Below, piece by piece: positions 52,532 through 64,000 of a stretch of 64,000 nucleotides of DNA (positions are counted from its first letter, which is position 1; every line of letters begins with the position of its first letter). Location of the stretch: positions 10,726,001 to 10,790,000 of the forward strand of contig CM055612.1 in NCBI GenBank assembly GCA_029379385.1, read 5' to 3'. The position numbers were made by a program, and so were the translations under genes. The notes below the pieces were generated by a model. It was not told where the DNA came from. It did no database searches and was given only the letters and a program-made list of their open reading frames with translations. The stretch is from Quillaja saponaria (Eukaryota; Streptophyta; Magnoliopsida; Fabales; Quillajaceae).

Positions 52532-53471
52532 TTATTATTATATTCCTATAAATATTAAAAACTTTGTTAAATTCAATACCAAACCCCCAAAAAAAAACTA
52601 TCTTCTTTATTCCATCTTCCATCTGATGTTCACTTTAATTAATATTTAGAAATCAATTACTTTATATCACACATAATTTAAATTTATTTTGTCAAACATT
52701 GGTTTATCAAGACTTATTTTTTAAAATTTACTATCACAAACATATTAGGTTTCATTGCTATCAATAATTATAACTATTTTTTTTCTCTCAAAATAATCCC
52801 AGAATATAATTTTAAATTTAATAGTCTCGTCCTTGAAACCAACTAATTTACACAAAATAACTTCTCTCAAATATTAAATTTATAAATGTTATAATGCTTT
52901 TTTTTGGTTGTTATATAACCTAATTAATAAAAACAATTAATAACATAACTGTATATTATGTTGTTTTATTTAGTAAAACAACATAATTCAAATAGAATGA
53001 AAATATTTCTAAATTAAAAATATATATATATATTTTAGTGTGGGAAAAAGAAGAATAGTAGAGTTGAAAATTAATTAATTAAGATCTTTCATTTTTTTAT
53101 GAACTACTGAAAAAAATAATTGAAATGTTACGCAAGTGTAGTCAAACTCCATAGAAATCAACAACGCATACATGATACTAAATGGCTTTTATGTGATAAA
53201 ACAAAGTGAGATAATATATTTAATATGTTGTTAAATATAAAAAACTAATTATTATTATTATTATAGTTCATTATCATTAAAATTTGATATTATAAATAGC
53301 AAAAAAAAAAAAATATATATAATCCTACGATATATCAATATGAAATGGGGAGTTTAATATGGTGTTAAGTTATAGATAATTTGTTAAATATGAATAATTA
53401 AATTATTGTTAAAATTCATTATTATTAAAATTTAATAATATAAATAAAAAATAATTTCAATCTTATTCATA
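52532..53471. other. AT-rich spacer between two Helitrons
   Basis: It holds AT-rich sequence with short ATT and AT microsatellite tracts. No gene was seen. Confidence 0.7.
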
Positions 53472-54745
53472 TCTACCTATATTTGTACTATTTATATAAA
53501 AGTGGCTTAAAAGAAGAGTCTTTAAATTTTCTTAAATACCTTATAATTTTTTATAATTACATAATTACCTTTAGTGGTTATTTTGTCACAAATAAATTAT
53601 TTTTTTCCTTTTTTTTTCTTCTAATTCTTCTCTATTTTAATATCAATGTAATTGTAATTGTTTTAGAACTTTTAATTTCTTTTTATCTTAATGAATCTAT
53701 AATTTTCACTATAGTTATATGTCAATCAATAATAATTAAGATTGATTTTCTCAATTTTTTTATTTAATAAGTTTCCTAATAATCATAATTTTTAAGTTTT
53801 TCTCAAATTTAAGAATTAAAATTTTAAAAATTTACTATGAATCCATAATTATTAAGAGTATAGTTTTTATAATTATAATTTTATTATTCTAACTTTTAAT
53901 TTATAATTTTTTTAAAAAAATTCAATAATTGAATGTCAATATTTGTTAAAATTGAAATTTTCTAATTTTTTTTGGTTTAATAAGTTTCTAATAATTATAA
54001 TATTTTTAACTCTCCTCAAACTTATGATTTTTTTAAAATACTATGAATTAAAAAATATTAAGAGTATACTTTTTCAGGATTATAATATTATTATTTTAAC
54101 TTTTAATTCTTCTCCCATCTTAAGAAATAAATATATATAAATTTTAGTATCAATTTTTTTTTTTGGTTCAATTTATCTCTTTGTTTATAAATATAAAAGT
54201 GATTTAGTAGGAAAAAAGTTATTTTCTTAAATAGCTTTATGAGTTTTTACTATGACATAAATGGTTTTTAGTTTTTATTTTGGATCAAATAGACTATTTA
54301 TTATATTTTATTTTTTTAATTTTTTTTTCTAATTGTTTTATAAATATTGACATTTTTTTTCCTAATTCTTTTTAATATTTATATATTTATAATTTATTAA
54401 TAAATATATATTGATAAATAAGATTGAATTTTTTTATTTTTTATTTAATAATTAAGATAAAAATAATTTTAAATTAATTTTAAAAAATGCTATGAATTAA
54501 AATAAATATCAAGAGTATAATTTTTATGATTATAATAATATTTTATTAATTCTTAATCCATCATTAATTATTTTTAAAAATAATATATTTTTATTATGAA
54601 TTAAATTTTTTTATTAGACTTATCTATTTGTTTAATGTTAATAACATTGAGTATTATTTTTTTACTAATTATAATTTCTTGTTATGTACATCTATTATTG
54701 ATAAATATGTAAGGATATATCATAAATACGATCCACGAAAGCTAG
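53472..54745 (+). mobile_element. Non-autonomous Helitron-like element, long family, copy 3
   Basis: The body aligns with copies 1 and 2 (shared TCTATTTTAATATCAAT, TAATAAGTTTCCTAATAAT and GAATTAAAAAATATTAAGAG). It ends GAAAGCTAG before a T. It starts TCTACCTATATTTGTACTAT after an A. It is longer than the others because one internal repeat unit is present in extra copies. Confidence 0.7.
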
Positions 54746-54966
54746 TTAGAGAAAAATTAGGGAAACAATAATTTCACTATTAAAAAGTTATTTATGTAAA
54801 ATTAAAGAGTTAGAAGTGGAAAAAAAAAAGATAAAAATGAAAATTAAAATTTTTTTATAAAGGGTATTTTAAAAAGTTAAAAAATTTGTCATTAAGCCAC
54901 ATAAACCACTGTAGTGGCATTTTATTATCAATGTCTACTTTTTTTTTTATTTAGTAAATACTAGTT

Positions 54967-55080
54967 GCTTGGGACAAAAGTTTTCGGAAGGTTATAGTTG
55001 AAGTGGATTTGAAAGCAATAATTCAATGGTATGCTAATAAGAGATATTCATCGGCTTCTAGGCTAATAATTTACTTTAAA
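54967..55080 (+). pseudogene. Possible RNase H-like fragment of a non-LTR element
   Basis: The frame reads AWDKSFRKVIVEVDLKAII, similar to the helix/strand in plant RNase H-like domains of reverse-transcriptase-related proteins (pattern GFRKVIVESDS). It is about 38 codons with a stop close upstream. Only a fragment. Confidence 0.35.
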
Positions 55081-55106
55081 TTTACAAGTTCAGATTTTAA
55101 GATTTC

Positions 55107-55788
55107 CAATGCAATTTTTTCTCTCCTTATACCCCTTCTTCTCCAATTTTCTATGTTCCTTCCATCCATCTCTCTCCTCTCCCCAAATTAGACACTCATT
55201 TCTTTTTCTCTCTCCATATCTCTATTTTCATCCCTCCATTCGTTTTATTTTAAACTCTATTTTGTAAATATGTATTAGTCAAAGTTCTAAGTATTTGTTG
55301 ATCAGTTTTGAATAATTATCATCATTGAATTAAAGGATGGAACTTGATTTGGAATTCTCAGAAATTAGAATTCCACGGCCTCGCTCCGTGGAAGGGACGC
55401 ATGCATAATTCTCTACAAAGCTGTGACATGTTTATGATTTTTTGGCTTTGGATGTGATTATGAGCTGAACGACAACAGAGATGAGATTTTGAGGAAGGGG
55501 AAAGCGGAATTGGGTGATAAGAAAAGATTGGGAAATTTCAAAGTTTTGGTTTTTATATATTTTCTTTAACTGCATATAACGAATGTGTAGGGTATAAGTA
55601 AAACTGATGGTTCGAAATTAAAAAATTAAAAAAGGAATTAATAGAGGGATGAAAATGAAGGTGTAGAGAGAGAAGGAGAAATGAGTGTCTATTTGGGGAG
55701 GAGATGGAGATGGAGATGGAGATGGAGTGAAGGATCTGAGAGAAAATTAAGAAAGAGGGGTACAAGGAGAGAGAAAATTGTATTGGAA
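55107..55788. repeat. Inverted repeat upstream of RPL10
   Basis: The left arm (about 55107-55240) and right arm (about 55640-55788) are imperfect reverse complements. Shared blocks are CAATTTTCTCTCTCC, CTCCCCAAATTAGACACTCA (right arm CTCCCCAAATAGACACTCA) and TTTTCATCCCTC. The spacer is about 400 bp. The right arm contains a GGAGAT hexamer repeated about four times (55699-55727). Confidence 0.7.
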
Positions 55789-55864
55789 ATGGAATTAACG
55801 CTAAATACATATCAAATGAAATGCGCAAAAGAATAACAATTGCTCGACTCAACATTTGAATCCA

Positions 55865-55966
55865 AGCCCAAGCCCAAGCCCCTCCGGTAAGTCCTAAAAA
55901 GTGGTCGCCCACTATAACATATCATTTTAGGATTTGTGGTGGTTTTGCACAAAGCCTTGAACCCTA
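55865..55966 (+). promoter_or_regulatory. RPL10 promoter: site II elements and telo-box-like motif
   Basis: AGCCCA occurs at 55865-55870 and 55871-55876 (TGGGCT on the other strand, site II). ACCCTAA lies about 30 bp before the start codon (telo-box core). The pairing of these two motifs is typical of plant ribosomal-protein promoters, where TCP and Pur-alpha-like factors bind. Confidence 0.65.
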
Positions 55967-55993
55967 ATTCGTCAGAGGAAGAGAGACGTCGCC

Positions 55994-58325
<2,332 letters not shown>

Positions 58326-59178
58326 GCTGTCTGTTGAGTGGAGATAGAAGTTGGTTAAGAAATTATATGCATGACTAGTGTTGAGATTTTTTTTTGTTCT
58401 GCATACTCTGAGACCAATGCTTGTGTTTTCTCTGTCTTCGTACCACATTACCATATTAAGTGCAATGAATTTAGTTCTCTTTAACTATATGCCTGCTTTT
58501 CCCAGTTGGTTTTCGGAAGTTACTTTTTCTGCTCATTTTCTGGCTAAGGAGTGACTTAATGTTTGAATTCTCAGCTCAACAAAATGTGGGATTGTCCTGC
58601 TGTTTAAGCCATTTCCCCTTTTCAAAAGCAGTTAGTGTTTTAGCTCGTATGTTTTAGATTGAATGGATTTTTTTGCCTACAAATAATTAGTGGACCTTGT
58701 TGGAAAGCAGATCGAGAATATCAATCTTCTCCTCTTTTGGTGAAATGAACTTGATTGCTAGGAGACCAGTGGAATTCTTCATGCTTGCATGAAATGTTCA
58801 AACCCAACCTTTTCTGTGTTATTAACTAAATTACTTGTGTGTCTCTCAGACTAAAACAAAAGGAAAACTGCCCAATAAGGGACAAAGACGAGGTTCAATG
58901 GATTGTAATCATTTTCTACGTTTGTGAATCGCAAGGTTTTCACTATATTGGCTTCTCTGAAATGTCATCTGTGATGATTTCTGAGCAGCTTCAGCCTTTT
59001 CTTGTTAAGGTAGTATTGGACGTAAGAATTAGACATGACTGAGACTTTAAGGAGCAAGCTCAAGCACAACAAACAGAATTCAACCCAGCATTCTTAAATT
59101 TGTTCTTCTTCCACCATTACAGCTATAGCTGCATAATTCTCTTTTCACTTTTGCTTGTGTTTTCGGCGAGTACCAAAA
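58326..59178. other. 3' UTR of RPL10 and promoter of the TIM21-like gene
   Basis: No coding sequence was recognised. A CTTCTTCCACC-containing leader runs up to the ATG at 59179. Confidence 0.65.
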
Positions 59179-62100
59179 ATGTCAAGAACCTTGCAAAGAG
59201 TCAACCAAGGCCTATTCAGGCAACATTACAGGATCGACCCTCGTCTTAGGTTCACCCAGTCTCTCTCTTCCCCATTTCGAATACCTGCTATTCACGATCA
59301 ACTTTTTCCCACTCGCTCATCATCTTCTTTCTCATCAACTGGGTTATCGAATTTAACCAGTTTGAACTCCCAAATCCAGTCAAAGCTGTTCTATCACCCC
59401 TTTGCTTCTAAACCCACTTCCTCAAATGGGTCTTTCTTTCGAATTCTCTCTTCCCCGAAGCACAATTCACCCTTTTCCACTGTTCGCACTTCGCCCAAAA
59501 AACTATTCAAAATCGTCGCCATCACCGTCTTCGAGAATTTTCCCATCTGCTAAACGTATTCCACAGGCATTTTCCTCCAGGAGCAGTGGTTAAGTCTTCA
59601 AATTTCAGCAAAGTTAATGGAAATTTCGCTAAAAAGGTTTTCAAGAAGCCAGTAACAGCAGTCAGTTCTGCTTGTTCGCGATACAGTGAGGCTATTGGTT
59701 TGCAAGTTGAGGCATTCTTCAAGAGGAACTACCTGTTTTTGTTTGGGGTTGCTGGAGTTATGGTTTGTGCATTGATATGGAGGATTATGTTTGGGATCGC
59801 AAACACTTTTGTTGGCCTTTCAGAAGGCATGGCAAAATAATGGGTTTCTTGCCTTTCCTCTGCTATGGTTGCTTTTGCTGTAAGTTCTTTTTATAGTCCT
59901 TCATTTCTTATCTTATTGAGTTCGAGTTTTAATGCATGTTACTGGCTTCTTTATTGTAGCTCTTCTAAGACTAATGGATGAAATTACACCCAATATGGTA
60001 TTAGAAGTTTGTTTGTACAAAAATATGTATAGAAGTTCTATTCTGCTTGTTCAAATGAACTGTTCATACATTTGAGGTGAAACAAATAGACCGACTAATG
60101 CTTTGTTTGTAAAGGAGTTGCAGTGATATGCCATTAAGCTTGTCTTGATGAATTACAATGATAAAAATACAACAATTAAAAATGCCTTCTCAACTATTAA
60201 TTTTTTAGCAAACAAGTTATCAATCAGTTGGAAAGGTATTCTGAAACTTTATGCTGACTAATGATGGCTGAAATGCTGCATTCACTGTATTTCTGCACAT
60301 AACTCAATGCAAATAATCTCCCCATCCACTCTACTAAGGTGGAAGTTTTACCAGCATACACTTGGACCTAGTAGCAGTGGTAGTGCTTTAGTCTTTCATT
60401 CGTTTCAAAGTACTGAAACTAATAATCATGTTCTCTTTTGAATTTTTTGAGGGGACTGTATTCTAGTGGATTACTCCTGAAATAGATTCACACGGTAATC
60501 ATTGTTATCACTAGTTTTCCTTCTATTTAATGCACCTTGTTATTGTACACAACAGTATGGGTTTATTTTTCTATCCAACTTTTATACTGAAGCGATGCTA
60601 GTTTAGGATTATATGTTGGTCAAGAAACCTAATAACTAGCAAATGTACATAGTTCTAGTGAATAAATGACTTGGGGACTTCCCAATGTGATTTTGGAAGT
60701 TTATGGCCTTACAAACTTTAAAGAAGTAGAATTCATTTTCCAACTTATTGCTGCACTTCATGAATCTGTACTTCCTGCATAGTGGTTGCTGTTGCCCATG
60801 GATAAACAAAATATCGAGAATCATGGTGCTTATTCTAGGCACTGGATCTGCACTCAGTCAACCCCATTTGAATGCAAATTCTATTTCATTTTTGAAAAGT
60901 TTATCATGCTTCAAATATTGTGTATAGTCATGACTTCAGAAACACGTGAATGTTGACAATATATTCTTAAAGGAAGCTTGTACCTGTGAATCACTTCCTT
61001 AGGATGCTGATTATTGTCTAACTCTTCTTACTTTTTTGCATTTTAAGGGATTGTACGTTTGCTTGAGATTCACAATCAATCCTGATAAAGTTTACAGAAT
61101 GGCCATGAGGAGGCTTAACACATCTGCTGGGGTTCTGGAAATTATGGGTGCCCCGCTTTCAGGTACAGATTTAAGAGCCTATGTGATGTCAGGAGGAGGG
61201 ATTGCATTAAAGAAATTCAAGCCAAGTCTTAGGAGCAAGCGTTGTTTCCTCATGTTCCCGATACGAAGTTCTGAGAGGAAGGGACTAGTCAGTGTTGAAG
61301 TCAAGAAAAAGAAGGGCCAGGTTTGCTCACCTGCTATTTCTCTTATTTTGTCTGAATCTCCTCAATTAACATTTATATTACTGTTAGTGTTGTCAATACC
61401 AAAATTATGTTCATGGTAAAATCCTTATCCTGGTGTTTGATAATTGCACTACCACGAAGTTAAATTATTTTCCTGCTAAAGAAAACACACTTGGTTCTTT
61501 TGCTCAATTTATAGGCAATGTGATATAGAAGATGGTTAATGAGAACAGTGAAAAAATTTATAGAGAACCTGCTAATAGATACCCTTTTTTTAATTTAGTT
61601 TTGATGAATGACCTATTTTTGATAAGTTATAAAGGCCTTGTTTATGTGATTGCTCGATTATATTTCAAATTTTCAATATATCGTACTTCATATATTAAGA
61701 AGTAATGTTATTATAATGTAACTGTCTTCAGTTATCAAGGGGGTCACTCTGGTTATCATATAAAAACCTTTTCTTCTTTTTCTTTTTTGAAACGGAAAGA
61801 AAACTAGTTTAACAGATTGTTGAAAGGTGAAACAAGTATAAGATTAACTTAAAAAATATTATTTCAGAATTTTATTTATATGAGAAATTTAAAGTGAATA
61901 TTATTTTATTTAAAAATATATTTGTAAGATTCAAGAAGTAAATGAGAATGTCACCTGAGGTTTAAACTGTAATTTTCTGAAGTACAATTCACTTTTCTGC
62001 TCTCTTCATAAACCAGATCTTGTGATGGTTGTTTGGATTCAATGTTTAGATGGCCTTCTATAGAAGTGAACCATGCTGCCTCCACCTGCTTTCAGTGAGA

Positions 62101-62719
62101 CCTGGTGGTTTTACATTTGATTTTGGGCTAATTGAGGGGTTTATATTTTATTTCTATATCTTCAGGATATTTATATATGAATACTAAATTTTTTCTTTTA
62201 CTCTTCCACCCTTCTCTTGCTCAGCCTCAAACACAAGAAGAGAGAGGATTGAATTTAGAACTATACTTGAATTGACCATTTGCAATTTCCCCTAAACAAA
62301 AACTATCCTGTCATCTGATAATGCGGAAAATGACGAGTCAGAAATAAGAGGCAAAATGCTATAAGAATTTGGATTTTAGAAATAAAATTGTGTATTCTAT
62401 GAAAGAGGGGCATTGGTATGATTAATTCCATTTCCTCGTTTTTCTGTTGTAGTACGATATGAAGCTATTAGCAGTCGATATTCCCATGGCATCGGGACCA
62501 GATCAGCGGTTATTCCTGATCGGGGATGAAGAAGAGTACAGGGTTGGTGGAGGCCTGATATCTGATCTACGAGATCCTGTAGTTAAAGCCATGTCAGCAA
62601 CCAAGGAATTTGATGATCTTGATGAGATTGAGGAAGAGGAGGATGCTGAAAGAGAACTTCAGGAGGCTGAAAGAAAGCACCAAGAAGAAATTGAGAAGCT
62701 TGAAAAAGGTGCCCCCTAG
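59179..62719 (+). CDS. Mitochondrial TIM21-like inner-membrane protein, with frame breaks in exon 1
   Basis: There are three exons: 59179-59879, 61048-61320 and 62453-62719. The product, allowing for the breaks, would be about 412 residues. It opens with an Arg/Ser-rich presequence (MSRTLQRVNQGLFRQHYRID). Near exon 1's end is a membrane span (YLFLFGVAGVMVCALIW), then a conserved domain with FTINPDKVYRMAMRRLN, EIMGAPLSGTDLRAYVMSGG and LAVDIPMASGPDQRLFLIG. The C-terminus is acidic and coiled-coil-like. It matches my memory of Arabidopsis At2g40800/At3g56430, annotated TIM21-like, implying a role at the TIM23 translocase. Exon 1 changes frame near 59497-59510 and near 59590, has a TAA at 59838-59840 (extra A), and a compensating missing T near 59855. 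Exons 2-3 are intact. Confidence 0.85.
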
Positions 62720-64000
62720 CATTTTGTCATGTAACATTTTTGCTTCCAAATTTTTGCTCTGTTGATTGCAGGAGTTTGCAGAGGATGCTGGGATTTTGAC
62801 AATTCTTGGATATGGATGTGGTTCAAACTTCACAGTACATTGCATTTGCATCAGATTCAGTTTTCCTAGGTTTAAAATGACTTGTACTGCAGTTTTACTA
62901 ATGGCCAACATTTTTGACATTTTATCTTAATGAAAGTTGAGAAAATAAAGATCACAGAGGAAGCAAACGTACTTTCAGTTTTGAATTTTGATATTCACCT
63001 TGTAAATTTATTCTGTGTTTGAAGTTAAATCCTTGCAAGCTACAAGCATTGTTGGACGTTCTCTAGTGTTGCTTTTACAACTAATATTGAAAAGGATCTC
63101 CTCAGTATATTGTTGACAGTTAGCAGGCTGAGCTCAAGATCCTTACTGATTGTATATTAAAATAAAAAAAGAAGCTACCATTAGCTTTTAACAGGAGTGG
63201 AAGGTTCCATTTGTTGTTACTATGACTAAATTGGTAGAAATGTTGACTGGCAAGAACTGACTCCTGTTGTGTGAGATAAACCACATCGGATCAGATTCTC
63301 TCTTCTGCACACATGAAGATCTGAATGATAGAGAAAGAAACAATTTTTTTTTGCTTTGAATGAAATATAATTTTGAAGTTCTTATGTCACATGAGAGAAT
63401 TCAAATTGTTACTATTTATTTTTTTGAATAAAATAAAGAAAGCCTCTCTAGTCATCACTCATTTTTAATGCAGTACTCAAATTTCCAAGTTTATTACAAT
63501 CCAACCCTTCGTTTTTACAAATAAACCCAACAATCCTATTTAGAAGTTTAAATACAATTATTTTGAATATTTCAGAATAATGCAACTTTGTCTAAGGTGA
63601 CATAATTTTTATCAGGGAGAGAAAAGCCATATACATGTTACCTTGGTAGCATTTACTTGATAAATAAACTTTTTTCATTGTCATCTTCACTATGATTTTT
63701 ATTATGATAAAGATAAAGATAAAGATAACGAAAGCACCTAGCTATAGAGTTTAATTCACAAATGGTCACCGACATGATGAGTAATGACATCCTACCTTGC
63801 AAATTAATAGCAATCATAAATGGAGGGTGGCTAACAACCAACAACCACCTTCACCTTTTTTTTCATTTGTCCTATGCTTAGTCTCAGTCTCTAGGAAAAC
63901 ACAGAGCTAGTAGAATTTGTCCTTGTTCTGAGCCGTGTTCAAATTTCAATTCTTGTCCAAGTAATAGAATCTAAGTGGTCACAGTCTTTTAATTCATTTG
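62720..64000. other. 3' UTR of the TIM21-like gene and intergenic DNA
   Basis: The first ~220 bp is probably UTR. A GATAAA repeat of about four units lies at 63705-63728. No gene was recognised up to the window edge. Confidence 0.65.

Noticed and set aside
55553..55912. 119-codon minus-strand frame before RPL10
   Set aside because: It is produced by the GGAGAT repeat (Ser-Ile alternation) and CT-rich promoter sequence.
58839..59042. 67-codon plus-strand frame before the TIM21-like gene
   Set aside because: It has no similarity I recognise and lies in the UTR/promoter interval.

Overview
This is nuclear DNA from a flowering plant, almost certainly a eudicot. It is AT-rich, its genes have many short GT-AG introns, and it carries plant-specific families (plastid-type GNAT, an RPL10 gene with site II elements, ATG18c, a TIM21-like protein) and plant transposons (Ty3/gypsy, TRIM-like, Helitrons, MITEs). 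I cannot name the species. I see no bacterial, organellar or CRISPR features and no tRNA or rRNA genes.

Layout. At 1-1435 lies the first exon of a minus-strand gene that runs off the left edge. A 741-bp foldback element (1958-2698) separates it from three plus-strand genes: a GNAT acetyltransferase (3128-5527, 4 exons), a C2-domain protein (6093-7197, 2 exons) and a zeta-crystallin-like quinone oxidoreductase (9687-14016, 6 exons, apparently broken by a stop in exon 2). From 15.1 to 24.7 kb is a transposon block: a Helitron-like element, then an old gypsy retrotransposon with matching 5-bp target duplications and two solo-LTR-like insertions inside its integrase region. A minus-strand ATG18c gene follows (25102-28215). 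Upstream of it are a TIR-like element, two short LTR elements in opposite orientation (29498-30492 and 31044-31944), another Helitron and AT-rich DNA. A minus-strand RING membrane protein of the RNFT1/2 type spans 40461-46063 (8 exons). From 46 to 55 kb there is no convincing gene, only three further Helitron-like copies and a ~1-kb tandem duplication. The right end has ribosomal protein uL16/RPL10 (55994-58325) and a mitochondrial TIM21-like gene (59179-62719) whose first exon contains several frame breaks.

How the genes relate. They are unrelated housekeeping genes (translation, autophagy, ubiquitination, mitochondrial import, plastid acetylation, redox) rather than a cluster. The group QOR, ATG18c/d, TIM21-like matches a gene order I recall from two duplicated Arabidopsis regions, so this looks like an ancient conserved block swollen by transposons.

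I found no undescribed biological system. The most useful observations are the datable nested transposon insertions, the inverted LTR-element pair, two Helitron size classes with identical end rules, and probable breaks in two otherwise conserved genes. Exon boundaries were read by eye from splice sites and reading frame; no alignment or database search was run.
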